Positions 1 to 8,991 of a stretch of 64,000 bases of DNA are shown one piece after another. Numbering within the stretch: position 1 is the stretch's first letter; each line of letters opens with the position of its first letter. The notes under the pieces are model-generated. The model was not told the origin of the DNA. It searched no databases and was given only the letters and a program-made list of their open reading frames with translations. Made by a program: the position numbers and the translations under genes. Origin of the DNA: Cognatundibacterium rugosum (GTDB lineage: Bacteria; Pseudomonadota; Gammaproteobacteria; Burkholderiales; Burkholderiaceae_D); NCBI RefSeq assembly GCF_014284365.1, contig NZ_JACOGG010000007.1, forward strand, positions 62,001 to 126,000, read 5' to 3'.

Positions 1-805
1 TTGCCTGTGGCTTAGCAGGCGTTTTCCCTTCCAGAATTGCTAATGCACGGGCGGCTTCATCGTCACTAGCTGCATTTTTCACCGGCTTGGCGGGCTCAGC
101 TTTTGGCTCTGGCTTGCGTTCAGGCTTAGCTTCCACTTTGACTTCCGGCTTCACATGCTCTTTTTCAGACGCCTTCTGTGTCTTGTCCGTGGACTTAGGC
201 TCGGGTTTCGCTTCAGCTTTGGACTCGGTTTTGATCTCTTTGATATCGCGTCGGGCTTCCGTCATGACGTCAGGCTGACGTTCAGTTTTGACGTTTTTTT
301 CAGGTGTTGCAGCCAGTGCCGCTATCTGACCAGTTGCTGGTTTACTTTCCGTTTTGGGGAGTGATGGCAGATCCTTGGCTTTTGGCAAAGGTGGTGCTGG
401 TTCGATAATTTCTTCAACCGGTTCAGCCGGTGTGATCACAGGCCGTCTGTTAGAACCAGCCTCGGCTGATTCAGCCTGATTTTGATTGGACGCCAGTTCA
501 GGTGCTTTGTCTTTGGATGGAATACGGATTTGCACATCATCGCCCAAAGGTTTGGGTTCAGAGTCAAACAGCATAGGCAGACCAATTACAGCAGCCAGCG
601 CAATCGCACTGGCACCAATCAAACGGCGACGCGCACGCTTTTTTTCAGGCAGGATAGGATCTTCTACCCTGGAACGACGGGAAGCAGCGGCTTTCTTAGT
701 GCGCGAGCGCGTTTCCACGCTATCCTCTTCCGCGCGGGAGCGGAATTCGCCATTTTCATAGCTATCGGACGTATCTTGCTTTTTGAAACGCGAGAACAAA
801 CCCAT
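1..805 (-). CDS. SPOR-type (DedD/FtsN-like) envelope protein, N-terminal part only
   Basis: The gene starts at 805 and runs off the left edge, so only about 268 residues are visible. They show a short charged cytoplasmic segment, one membrane helix at about residues 61-80 (RRLIGASAIALAAVIGLPML), then a long low-complexity linker rich in Lys, Glu, Pro and Ala. The peptidoglycan-binding SPOR domain expected at the C-terminus is not in the window. The identity therefore rests on this topology and on the position directly after folC, where Burkholderiales usually carry a SPOR protein. Proteins of this kind sit in the inner membrane and act at the division septum. Spacing of 58 bp to folC suggests co-transcription. 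Confidence 0.7.
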   Translation of the reverse strand, partial: MGLFSRFKKQDTSDSYENGEFRSRAEEDSVETRSRTKKAAASRRSRVEDPILPEKKRARRRLIGASAIALAAVIGLPMLFDSEPKPLGDDVQIRIPSKDKAPELASNQNQAESAEAGSNRRPVITPAEPVEEIIEPAPPLPKAKDLPSLPKTESKPATGQIAALAATPEKNVKTERQPDVMTEARRDIKEIKTESKAEAKPEPKSTDKTQKASEKEHVKPEVKVEAKPERKPEPKAEPAKPVKNAASDDEAARALAILEGKTPAKPQA

Positions 806-863
806 GTGCAAATTTCTGTCTGGTTAGCAGTCCCCACCGGCACAAGCCAGTGGGGTCGCAAAA

Positions 864-2156
864 TCATGTATGCATTGCAGATCTTCTGGCGCGCATCACA
901 CCCGCAACCGTCAGGAAAGATCCAAAGACCACTATTCTATCATTTTCCCCGGCTTTACTCATCGCATAGTGATAAGCTTCTTCAGGATTTTGAAATGTTT
1001 GTACGCTGTGTTCTGTGTCAGGGACCACGCCGGTATCCAGCAAACGCTGTTCTAACTGACCGGCCGACGCTGCACGCGGCAAAGGCAGATCAGTCACGCA
1101 CCAGTGATCAATCTTGTCCTTCAACTGCGCAATCACACCATCAATATCTTTATCCAGCATAGAGCCGAATACCGCGTAGGTATAAGCATGAAAGCCCATG
1201 TTATCCATATTCTGCGCCAAGGTGGCTGCCGCATGCGGGTTATGCGCCACATCCAGCACAACCACCGGACGTCCTGGCATCACCTGGAAGCGCCCAGGCA
1301 AATCCACCATCACCAGACCGGTGCGCACTTCCTGCGCTCCAACCGGCAATACATCTTTAAGGGATTCTAAAGCAGCGAGTACCGCCGCTGCATTCAACAA
1401 TTGATTCGCACCACGCAGACTAGGATAGCCCAGCGAATTGCGACGCTGACTGCGCCCACCATAATTCCATTGCTGCTTGTCGCCGTTATAGTTGAAATCA
1501 CGCCCAAACAGCCACAAATCAGCACCTATCGAGGTGGCATGATCAATCAGGGATTGCGGTGGCACCGGGTCACCGCAAATCGCGGTACGGCCTGGGCGAA
1601 AAATTCCTGCCTTTTCGAAACCGATTTTTTCACGGGTATCCCCTAGATAATCAGTGTGATCGATATCGATGCTGGTAACGACAGACACATCCGCGTCAAT
1701 CACATTCACAGCATCCAGCCTGCCTCCCAACCCGACTTCCAGTATCACCACATCCAGCGGCGCTTTGGCCAGCAAATCACAAATTGCGAGTGTAGTGAAT
1801 TCGAAATACGTCAGCGAGACATCGTCACGTGCGGCTTCCACACGATCAAAGGCTGCGATAAATTCTGCATCAACCACGTTTTCACCATTGATACGGGCGC
1901 GCTCATTAAAGTCGAGAAAATGTGGCTTGCTGTATAAACCTACCCGATAGCCCGCCTGCATCAGGATGGCTTCCAGCATGGCGCAGGTAGAGCCTTTTCC
2001 ATTAGTACCAGCAACCATAATCACCGGGCAGGAAAACTGTATTCCCATGCGGTTCTTGACCGCAGCAACGCGGTCCAGTCCCATATCAATTTCTTTAAAG
2101 TGGCGTTGCTCTAACAGAGACAGCCATGCAGGTAAGGTAGTTGGCAGATTTTGCAT
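864..2156 (-). CDS. folC: Bifunctional folylpolyglutamate synthase / dihydrofolate synthase
   Basis: 430 residues, the normal FolC length. FolC joins glutamate to dihydropteroate and adds further glutamates to reduced folates in the cytoplasm, using ATP. The Mur-ligase-type P-loop is visible at residues 49-56 (AGTNGKGS), followed by the ligase core with SVVTSIDIDHTDYLG and the C-terminal domain containing VLDVAHNPHAA. It lies downstream of accD on the same strand, the usual accD-folC order in proteobacteria. A terminator-like hairpin sits in the 77-bp gap, so part of its transcription may be separate from accD. Confidence 0.95.
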   Translation of the reverse strand: MQNLPTTLPAWLSLLEQRHFKEIDMGLDRVAAVKNRMGIQFSCPVIMVAGTNGKGSTCAMLEAILMQAGYRVGLYSKPHFLDFNERARINGENVVDAEFIAAFDRVEAARDDVSLTYFEFTTLAICDLLAKAPLDVVILEVGLGGRLDAVNVIDADVSVVTSIDIDHTDYLGDTREKIGFEKAGIFRPGRTAICGDPVPPQSLIDHATSIGADLWLFGRDFNYNGDKQQWNYGGRSQRRNSLGYPSLRGANQLLNAAAVLAALESLKDVLPVGAQEVRTGLVMVDLPGRFQVMPGRPVVVLDVAHNPHAAATLAQNMDNMGFHAYTYAVFGSMLDKDIDGVIAQLKDKIDHWCVTDLPLPRAASAGQLEQRLLDTGVVPDTEHSVQTFQNPEEAYHYAMSKAGENDRIVVFGSFLTVAGVMRARRSAMHT

Positions 2157-2161
2157 GATAT

Positions 2162-2213
2162 AAAAAAAGCCCTCAGCAACGGGATCTGTACACAGACCCC
2201 TAGCCTTGGGCTT
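2162..2213 (-). terminator. Possible terminator between accD and folC
   Basis: On the minus strand an agccc/gggct stem encloses a smaller imperfect hairpin (ggtctgt...acagatcc) and is followed by seven T. It lies just after the accD stop and before the folC start. The outer stem is short and the loop large, so it may only attenuate transcription. Confidence 0.45.
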
Positions 2214-2233
2214 CCTGAAAAATAGGTTAAAAC

Positions 2234-3106
2234 TTAAGCGACTGCTTCGGCAGGCTGGTTTTGCAGCAATGCGAGCAAACGGGCGATTTCTTCGCGCATC
2301 TTACGGCGGTCTATGATCATATCGATCGCGCCTTTTTGCAGCAGGAATTCCGAACGCTGGAAGCCTTCCGGTAATTTTTCACGTACTGTGTTTTCAATCA
2401 CGCGTGGACCAGCGAAGCCGATCAAGGCTTTTGGCTCGCCAATCACCACATCGCCCAGGAAGGCGAACGAGGCAGATACACCACCCATGGTCGGATCGGT
2501 CAGCACAGAAATAAATGGCAGACGCTGTTCTGATAATTTGGTCAGCATCGCAGTCGTTTTCGCCATTTGCATCAAGGATAACAAACCTTCCTGCATACGC
2601 GCACCACCGGTAGCCGTGAAGCAGACAAACGGTACTTTCTGCTCTAACGCAGCTTGCACACCACGCACGAAACGCTCACCGACGACGGACCCCATAGAGC
2701 CCCCCATGAATTCAAATTCAAAGCAGGCTGCCACGACTGGCACCGACATAATCGATCCCCCCATCACTAGCAAGGCATCAGTTTCACCGGTGGTTTCCAG
2801 TGCGTCTTTCAAACGGTCAGGATATTTTTTACTGTCTTTGAATTTCAGTGTATCTACCGGCAGCACTTCCTGACCGATTTCATACCGTCCGCCTGCATCC
2901 AGCAAGGCATCCAGACGCTCACGCGCACCGATACGCATATGGTGGCTGCACTTAGGGCAGACATGAATATTGGCTTCCAGATCAGAACGGTACAACACCG
3001 CTTCGCAGGATGGGCATTTCACCCATAAGCCCTCAGGAATGGACTTGCGTGTTGCAGATTCCGAGCGCTGTATGCGCGGTGGTAACAGTTTTTCTAACCA
3101 ACTCAT
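2234..3106 (-). CDS. accD: Acetyl-CoA carboxylase carboxyltransferase subunit beta
   Basis: 290 residues. With AccA it forms the carboxyltransferase that moves the carboxyl group from biotin on AccB to acetyl-CoA, giving malonyl-CoA for fatty-acid synthesis. A four-cysteine zinc ribbon is visible near the N-terminus (C31, C34, C50, C53), followed by the crotonase-fold carboxyltransferase domain with oxyanion-type glycine motifs ([21 protein letters not shown]). The start is supported by a strong Shine-Dalgarno (AGAGGAG, five bases before ATG). It follows trpA, an arrangement common in proteobacteria. Confidence 0.97.
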   Translation of the reverse strand: MSWLEKLLPPRIQRSESATRKSIPEGLWVKCPSCEAVLYRSDLEANIHVCPKCSHHMRIGARERLDALLDAGGRYEIGQEVLPVDTLKFKDSKKYPDRLKDALETTGETDALLVMGGSIMSVPVVAACFEFEFMGGSMGSVVGERFVRGVQAALEQKVPFVCFTATGGARMQEGLLSLMQMAKTTAMLTKLSEQRLPFISVLTDPTMGGVSASFAFLGDVVIGEPKALIGFAGPRVIENTVREKLPEGFQRSEFLLQKGAIDMIIDRRKMREEIARLLALLQNQPAEAVA

Positions 3107-3203
3107 GTTTTCTCCTCTTGCCAGTTTGGTTCTGACAGGTCAAGCACATGACCCCGCTAATACGGGGCCAAACAGTTGCCACAAAGTGCAATAGCCGCGT
3201 ATT

Positions 3204-4001
3204 TTACTCGTCTAAAGCCTCTCTGACACCAGAAATAAAAGTTTTTACGGCATTCACAGCCTGATCCCTGGGGGTGGTTTCGAGCTCCTGAATAATCCGG
3301 GACCCGATCACGACCGCATCCGATACGCTGGCAATCGCCCGCGCCGTCTGCCCATCACGAATGCCAAAGCCAACACCAACTGGCACCTGGACATGCCGCT
3401 TAATTTTTGGAATCATCTCTGCCACAGCAGACAAATCCAGACTACCGGAACCGGTCACCCCTTTTAAAGACACGTAGTACACATAACCGGATGCGATTTT
3501 ACCTACCAGCGCAATCCTCTCCTCGGTTGAGGTGGGCGCCAGCAGAAAGATCGTATCCATGCCATGTTGCTGCATGCTTTTTGCAAATTCTTCGCATTCT
3601 TCCGGTGGATAATCCACCACTAACACGCCGTCCACGCCTGCTTCTGCGGCAGCCTCAATGAAGACTTGCTGCCCCATGCGCTCTATAGGATTAGCATATC
3701 CCATCAGCACCACCGGCGTTTTTTGATTGTTTACTCTAAATTCGCGGACGAATTGTAATACATCCCTTAAGCCAACACCAAATTGCAATGCTCTTTCGGA
3801 AGCGCGCTGTATCACAGGGCCGTCTGCCATCGGGTCGGAAAACGGTACGCCCAGCTCGATAATATCGGCACCACCCTCGACCAGAGCGTGCATCAGCGGC
3901 ACGGTCATGTCGGGTGCAGGATCACCGGCAGTAATGAAGGGAATCAGACCTTTACGTTGCTCTGCCGCGAGCGCAGCGAGTACGGATTGAATTTTTGACA
4001 T
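3204..4001 (-). CDS. trpA: Tryptophan synthase alpha chain
   Basis: 265 residues from the chosen ATG (MSKIQSV). An in-frame ATG eleven codons upstream would add residues not typical of the family. TrpA cleaves indole-3-glycerol phosphate to indole and glyceraldehyde 3-phosphate and channels indole to TrpB. The catalytic acids are visible as E49 ([11 protein letters not shown]) and D60 (MADGP), and the phosphate-binding GVGFGIRDG and VVIGSRI loops are present. It is third in trpF-trpB-trpA. No clear Shine-Dalgarno is seen at either candidate start. Confidence 0.96.
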   Translation of the reverse strand: MSKIQSVLAALAAEQRKGLIPFITAGDPAPDMTVPLMHALVEGGADIIELGVPFSDPMADGPVIQRASERALQFGVGLRDVLQFVREFRVNNQKTPVVLMGYANPIERMGQQVFIEAAAEAGVDGVLVVDYPPEECEEFAKSMQQHGMDTIFLLAPTSTEERIALVGKIASGYVYYVSLKGVTGSGSLDLSAVAEMIPKIKRHVQVPVGVGFGIRDGQTARAIASVSDAVVIGSRIIQELETTPRDQAVNAVKTFISGVREALDE

Positions 4002-4103
4002 ATTGATAGACCAAAGAGGATAAACATCAGGCAAGCGGCGCCGGGCGACTTGTATTTTCTGGCACGGCTATGCTTGCCACTTCAGATACTGCAGCGACAG
4101 CAC

Positions 4104-5399
4104 TCAGAACTTGAGACCTGCACGCTCTGCTACCGTGTGCATATCCTTATCACCGCGGCCCGATAAATTGGCCAATATGATTTTATCTTTCGGCAACGTC
4201 GCCGCCAATTTGGTCGCATACGCCAGCGCATGACTGGACTCCAGCGCCGGGATGATGCCCTCGATACGACAGCAATCATGGAAGGCTTGCAAGGCTTCCT
4301 CATCCGTAATGGTCACGTACTCCGCACGGCCGCTGTCTTTAAGCCATGCATGTTCAGGGCCAACACCGGGATAATCGAGGCCAGCTGAGACTGAATGCGT
4401 TTCTATCACCTGACCATTCTCATCTTGCAGCAAATAGGTGCGGTTTCCATGCAGGACACCTGGCGAGCCTGCCGTCAGCGAAGCCGAATGACGGCCGCTG
4501 TCTACGCCCTCACCTGCAGCCTCTACACCAAGCAAACGGGTTTGCTGATGGTCGATATAGGGATAGAAAATACCCATGGCATTCGAACCTCCGCCGACAC
4601 AAGCGACGACATAATCCGGCTGACGCCCAGCCAACTCGGGCATCTGCCATAGGCACTCTTCGCCTATCACAGACTGAAAATCCCTGACCATCATAGGATA
4701 AGGATGTGGGCCAGCCACTGTTCCTATGATGTAAAACGTATTTTCTACGTTGGTGACCCAGTCGCGCATCGCTTCATTCAGTGCATCCTTGAGCGTCTTC
4801 GAGCCGGACTCGACAGGCACAACGGTCGCACCCAGCAGCTTCATGCGGTAAACATTCTGAGCCTGACGTTTGACGTCTTCCGCCCCCATATACACCACGC
4901 ATTCCAACCCAAAACGCGCACAGATGGTGGCGGTTGCGACGCCATGCTGACCCGCGCCGGTTTCCGCTATCACGCGCGGCTTGCCCATACGTTTTGCCAG
5001 CAAGGCCTGACCGATCACATTATTGATTTTGTGCGCGCCGGTGTGGTTTAAGTCTTCCCGTTTAAAATAAATCTGTGCGCCGCCCATTAGCTCGGACCAG
5101 CGCTTGGCGTGATACACCGGCGATGGCCGTCCTACAAAGTACTTCAACTCCTGGCGAAAATCCTCCAGAAACTGCGGGTCATGCTGATAAGTCGCATAGG
5201 CGTCCTTCAGCTCGCTCAGGGCATGCGTGAGTGTCTCTGAGACAAAGCTGCCGCCATAGGGGCCGAAGTGACCACGCTGATCTGGCAAATGATAGGAGGC
5301 AGATTGGTAGATTGCCGTTGAAGCCACTGTGGCTGCTGTGGCTGATGTAACTGATGCATGCGCAGCTGCGCCTGCATCGGAACTGATGTTGGTCGTCAT
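4104..5399 (-). CDS. trpB: Tryptophan synthase beta chain
   Basis: 431 residues. A PLP enzyme that condenses indole with serine to make tryptophan. The Schiff-base lysine is K124 in HTGAHKINN, and the PLP phosphate loop is VGGGSNAMG. The protein begins with about 35 Ala/Ser/Thr-rich residues before the conserved [13 protein letters not shown] start of the family, so it is longer at the N-terminus than most TrpB. The ATG at 5399 has an AAGGAT Shine-Dalgarno and there is no internal Met that would remove the extension. It follows trpF by 24 bp and precedes trpA by 102 bp. Confidence 0.96.
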   Translation of the reverse strand: MTTNISSDAGAAAHASVTSATAATVASTAIYQSASYHLPDQRGHFGPYGGSFVSETLTHALSELKDAYATYQHDPQFLEDFRQELKYFVGRPSPVYHAKRWSELMGGAQIYFKREDLNHTGAHKINNVIGQALLAKRMGKPRVIAETGAGQHGVATATICARFGLECVVYMGAEDVKRQAQNVYRMKLLGATVVPVESGSKTLKDALNEAMRDWVTNVENTFYIIGTVAGPHPYPMMVRDFQSVIGEECLWQMPELAGRQPDYVVACVGGGSNAMGIFYPYIDHQQTRLLGVEAAGEGVDSGRHSASLTAGSPGVLHGNRTYLLQDENGQVIETHSVSAGLDYPGVGPEHAWLKDSGRAEYVTITDEEALQAFHDCCRIEGIIPALESSHALAYATKLAATLPKDKIILANLSGRGDKDMHTVAERAGLKF

Positions 5400-5423
5400 G
5401 ACTATCCTTACAAATGGAGGTGA

Positions 5424-6095
5424 TCAACACCCCGGAATATTGTCTGCATCTTGTACCGCACGTAGGAACGCACGGACTTTCTCTTCATCCTTGATTCCTT
5501 TTGACGCCTCGACACCACTGCTGATATCAACCGCAAAAGGACGTACCTGACTAACTGCGCCAGTCACATTTTGTACGCTCAAGCCACCACTTAAAACGAC
5601 CCGAGGCGCGAGCTCTTTTGGAATGAGAGACCAATCAAACACCTTTCCACTGCCACCGTAACCATCTACAAAGGTATCCAGCAGCAAACCATTGAATAAA
5701 GGACTTGCATCACGATAGATGCGTTCACATTCTAACAAATCATCCGGCTTTGTGTCAGCCTTCACACGGAACGCTTTCAAAAATGGACGCTGCACCTGTG
5801 CCGCCAGCTGCGCGCACTGAATAGCACTCTCATCACCATGAAATTGAAGCAGCTGAACCGGACATTGCCGCAGCGTGTCCTGCAATTCCTGCCCACCAGG
5901 GTTGACAAACAAACCCACCGAAACCACAAATGGCGGCAAGCCGGATAACAGCTCAGCGGCACGGCCTGGTTCCACATAGCGCGGGCTGGGTGGATAAAAC
6001 ACGAAACCCAAGGCATCCGCGCCTGCTGCTGCAACTTGCGCCAGATCGCTATGATTCGTGATACCGCATATTTTTACTCGGGTTCGATGTCGCAT
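5424..6095 (-). CDS. trpF: Phosphoribosylanthranilate isomerase
   Basis: 223 residues, a single-domain TIM barrel. It isomerises N-(5'-phosphoribosyl)anthranilate in the third step of tryptophan synthesis. The catalytic cysteine is in VKICGITN near the N-terminus, and the general acid Asp lies in the FNGLLLDTF strand. The C-terminal phosphate loops (VLSGGL, DISSGVE) are also visible. It is the first gene of the local trpF-trpB-trpA-accD-folC run. The neighbouring gene at 6258 is divergent, so a promoter probably lies in the 162-bp gap, although I cannot define one. Confidence 0.95.
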   Translation of the reverse strand: MRHRTRVKICGITNHSDLAQVAAAGADALGFVFYPPSPRYVEPGRAAELLSGLPPFVVSVGLFVNPGGQELQDTLRQCPVQLLQFHGDESAIQCAQLAAQVQRPFLKAFRVKADTKPDDLLECERIYRDASPLFNGLLLDTFVDGYGGSGKVFDWSLIPKELAPRVVLSGGLSVQNVTGAVSQVRPFAVDISSGVEASKGIKDEEKVRAFLRAVQDADNIPGC

Positions 6096-6257
6096 GCTTG
6101 GCTACCTGTGTTGTTCTGCCCGCCGGTTGCGGGATGTTAAAAATAAAAAAATAGAGCACCGGCAGGTATTATGCATAGAAATCAGAAACCAGGCGTCGCA
6201 AGCCTGTTCAGTTCTGAGATAATCAGGCACATTCAATCCGGCATCCCCTGAGTTTCT

Positions 6258-7049
6258 ATGACCCTGCTAACTGATCAGAAGCATACAACACGTTTATTTG
6301 AGCTGAACATTCAATGCCAGACTTTCGCTGAGGCACATCAGTTACTGATGCAAACGGCACGCACCAGAGGCAATCCATCCAGCGTTGTTGTGACACCCAA
6401 TGTGGACCACATCGTGCGACTGGATCAACAATCAGAGTTCAAACAACTATACAGCACCTCCGATTTGATTTTCGCGGATGGCATGCCGGTCGTCTGGGCC
6501 AGCAAAATTACCAGCCATCCTTTACCTGAACGTGTCACCGGTGCCGATTTATTTGTATCGCTGTGCCGTGCAGCGGCAAACGAAGGCCTATCGATATTCG
6601 TGGTCGGTGGCATGCCAGGCCAGGAAGTAGAATTATTAGCCGCATTTGCCAGGGTCTATCCAGGATTGCGGGTTGATTTGTTCTGCCCTTCCATGCAATT
6701 CACCCCTGAGGGTGCCGAAGCCGATGAGGCGATACGCCGTATCCGCACTGCCAAACCACATATTGTGTTTATCTGCCTCGGCATGCCCAAACAAGAACTC
6801 TTTGCCTTCCGCTACCGCCGCGAAGAAAGCACGGACAATGCCCCGCTGCTGATGTGCGTAGGCGCAGCGATGGAATTCGCCCTGGGCCAAAAACGGCGTG
6901 CGCCGCTATGGATGCAAAAAATCGGTATGGAATGGTTCTGGCGCCTGGTCAGCGAACCACGCCGGCTGTGGCAACGCTACACGATACAAGGCACCAAGTT
7001 TTTTGGCATATTTTTGCGTGAATATCGCAAGCAAAAAAGCAAGCGTTGA
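6258..7049 (+). CDS. WecG/TagA/CpsF family glycosyltransferase
   Basis: 263 residues matching the WecG/TagA/CpsF family, which transfers a sugar such as N-acetylmannosaminuronate to a lipid-linked glycan at the inner face of the membrane. Family hallmarks visible are TPNVDHIVRL, the FADGMPVVWAS motif, RVTGADLF, GLGMP-like ICLGMPKQE and GAAMEFALGQKRRAP, then WMQKIGMEWFWRLVSEPRRLWQRY at the end, which is split here across two segments of conserved aromatic and basic residues. It stands alone on the plus strand and ends at a terminator. By content it belongs with the exopolysaccharide genes that begin at 8992, although aceA separates them. Confidence 0.9.
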   Translation: MTLLTDQKHTTRLFELNIQCQTFAEAHQLLMQTARTRGNPSSVVVTPNVDHIVRLDQQSEFKQLYSTSDLIFADGMPVVWASKITSHPLPERVTGADLFVSLCRAAANEGLSIFVVGGMPGQEVELLAAFARVYPGLRVDLFCPSMQFTPEGAEADEAIRRIRTAKPHIVFICLGMPKQELFAFRYRREESTDNAPLLMCVGAAMEFALGQKRRAPLWMQKIGMEWFWRLVSEPRRLWQRYTIQGTKFFGIFLREYRKQKSKR

Positions 7050-7101
7050 AACATAGTTAAGCATAGATAATCTCGGCTCAGTGAGATCAATCGCAAACAC
7101 A

Positions 7102-7131
7102 AAAAAAACCGCAAACTTCTGCGGTTTTTTT
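7102..7131. terminator. Bidirectional Rho-independent terminator
   Basis: Hairpin ccgca/tgcgg with a six-base loop, flanked by runs of A before and T after. It can end the glycosyltransferase mRNA on the plus strand and the aceA mRNA on the minus strand. Confidence 0.8.
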
Positions 7132-7157
7132 GTTACTACGGGAGATCGTCAGGCGAA

Positions 7158-8456
7158 TCAGGCAACCTTCTTCGCATCGAAGAATTGTTCGTCTTCGGTA
7201 GAACCGTGCAATGCTGTGGTCGAAGACTGACCCTGCTGGATAGTCTGGGTCACTGCATCAAAGTAACCTGTACCAACTTCACGCTGATGTTTCACCGCGG
7301 TAAAGCCTTTTTCAGCTGCTGCGAATTCAGCTTCCTGCAATTCGACGAACGCAGACATCTGACGGCGTGCATAGCCATGTGCGAGGTTGAACATGCCATA
7401 GTTCAGTGCATGGAAACCAGCCAGTGTAATGAACTGGAACTTATAGCCCATTGCGCCCAGTTCCTTCTGGAATTTCGCAATCGTTGCGTCGTCCAGGTTT
7501 TTCTTCCAGTTGAACGATGGTGAACAGTTATAGGACAGCAGCTTGCCAGGGAACTTAGCGTGGATCGCATCAGCAAAAGCCTTAGCAAATTCCAGATCAG
7601 GCTTACCTGTTTCACACCAGATCAGATCGGCATATTCCGCGTAGGCCAGACCACGCGAGATTGCCTGTTCCAGACCGGGTTTAGTTTTGTAGAAGCCTTC
7701 AACAGTGCGCTCACCTGTGCAGAAAGGTTTGTCGTTATCGTCCACATCAGAAGTCAGCAAATCGGCTGCCTCGGCATCAGTACGGGCTAAGATCACGGTT
7801 GAAGTGCCCATGATGTCGGCGGCTAAACGTGCGGCATTCAGTTTTTCAATTGCTTCACGGGTAGGTACCAATACCTTGCCACCCATGTGACCGCATTTTT
7901 TTACGGAAGCGAGCTGATCTTCAAAGTGAACACCAGATGCACCTGCTTCAATCATGGCTTTCATCAGTTCAAATGCATTCAGCACACCACCAAAACCGGC
8001 TTCTGCATCGGCAACGATAGGGGCAAAGAAGTCGATATCATCTTTACCTTCCGACCATTGAATCTGATCAGCGCGGGTCAGCGTATTATTGATACGTTTA
8101 ACCACGAGCGGTACCGAGTTAGCTGGGTACAGCGACTGGTCGGGATACATTTCACCCGCAACGTTTGCATCACCCGCAACCTGCCAGCCAGATAAGTAGA
8201 TTGCTTTCAGACCTGCTTTTACCTGTTGCATCGCCTGATTACCAGTCAAGGCGCCCAGTGCATTGATGAAAGGCTCATTGTTCACCAGATCCCACAATTT
8301 AATCGCGCCGTTCTTAGCGATCGTGTGCTCAACCTTGATCGAGCCACGCAGACGAACTACGTCTTCTGCAGTGTAGTTACGTTTAATGCCTTTCCAGCGT
8401 GGATTGGTATCCCAGTCTTTTTGCAATTCAGCGACTTGCTGTGCACGTGTTGTCAT
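7158..8456 (-). CDS. aceA: Isocitrate lyase
   Basis: 432 residues. It splits isocitrate into glyoxylate and succinate, the first step of the glyoxylate shunt. The active-site signature KKCGHMGGK is at about residues 186-194, with catalytic C188 and H190. The Mg-binding region (ADAEAGFGG) and the [12 protein letters not shown] motif of the family are present. The start has a GGAGAG Shine-Dalgarno. It is a single gene between two exopolysaccharide genes, with malate synthase not in the window. A 14-bp perfect palindrome about 80 bp upstream of the ATG may be an operator. Confidence 0.97.
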   Translation of the reverse strand: MTTRAQQVAELQKDWDTNPRWKGIKRNYTAEDVVRLRGSIKVEHTIAKNGAIKLWDLVNNEPFINALGALTGNQAMQQVKAGLKAIYLSGWQVAGDANVAGEMYPDQSLYPANSVPLVVKRINNTLTRADQIQWSEGKDDIDFFAPIVADAEAGFGGVLNAFELMKAMIEAGASGVHFEDQLASVKKCGHMGGKVLVPTREAIEKLNAARLAADIMGTSTVILARTDAEAADLLTSDVDDNDKPFCTGERTVEGFYKTKPGLEQAISRGLAYAEYADLIWCETGKPDLEFAKAFADAIHAKFPGKLLSYNCSPSFNWKKNLDDATIAKFQKELGAMGYKFQFITLAGFHALNYGMFNLAHGYARRQMSAFVELQEAEFAAAEKGFTAVKHQREVGTGYFDAVTQTIQQGQSSTTALHGSTEDEQFFDAKKVA

Positions 8457-8536
8457 GATGCTCTCCTGTGGTCAAAACGAATAAAAGTGGTGTTCCGTTG
8501 AGATCAATAATAGGAGATATTTTGCGGAGCAACAAG

Positions 8537-8550
8537 GTCTTATATAAGAC
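8537..8550. promoter_or_regulatory. 14-bp perfect palindrome upstream of aceA, candidate operator
   Basis: The sequence gtcttatataagac is its own reverse complement and is followed by acatat. It lies 81 bp upstream of the aceA ATG in an AT-rich stretch. The shape is that of a dimeric regulator site. It resembles the ATAAGAC-type sites that I recall being proposed for GntR-family regulators of TCA-cycle genes in betaproteobacteria, but that match is from memory and unverified. Confidence 0.45.
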
Positions 8551-8802
8551 ATATAACAAATATTTTTCACTTTAAAATCATATACTTATATTTTAATTTT
8601 TGCGATATGAAATCTCTTTTCTTAAAATGAGAAAAATATTTTGTGCAGAGCCAGTTAATTTTCCACATTATGAAAACCAAATCTCACAATGCAGCAAATC
8701 ATGACAACTCAGGCAACAATTTTGTTCTATATGAAGCTCCCCAGTCTCAGTAACATTGCAACAGTTGCTAAAATCCAAAAAATAGTCTGCCAAATACAAC
8801 AA

Positions 8803-8822
8803 CGCCCCATCCAAGTGGGGCG
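8803..8822 (-). terminator. Weak terminator candidate after the glycoside hydrolase gene
   Basis: A seven-base-pair stem cgcccca/tggggcg with a six-base loop. On the minus strand it is followed by gttgttgtattt, which is only moderately T-rich. It lies 170 bp beyond the hydrolase stop. Confidence 0.4.
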
Positions 8823-8991
8823 CAGAAACTGAATTTAACGATTCAAATCGCGTTTCATTACTATCTTTGACACAAAAAATTATTTACTAACAATTTGCAT
8901 CTCGCATCTCAATAACACCTGATTCCAAACATAATTTCCAATACTGGTCGGAATCCATACACGCCATGAACTGAAGCAACGAGTAACTCAT

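Larger units (their letters stand above)
8457..8991. other. Intergenic region upstream of aceA (535 bp)
   Basis: No gene is seen. The aceA-proximal half is very AT-rich and contains the palindrome at 8537-8550, so it probably holds the aceA promoter. The distal half contains a hairpin at 8803-8822 that may end the convergent-side transcript of the hydrolase gene. Nothing else could be supported. Confidence 0.6.

Noticed and set aside
482-1162. 226-codon plus-strand frame opposite the SPOR protein and folC
   Set aside because: It is antisense to two well-supported genes, has no recognisable protein features and arises from their codon pattern.
5416-5425. Perfect plus-strand Shine-Dalgarno ggaggtgatc between trpF and trpB
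   Set aside because: No start codon follows at a useful distance on the plus strand. It overlaps the trpF stop on the other strand and is probably chance.
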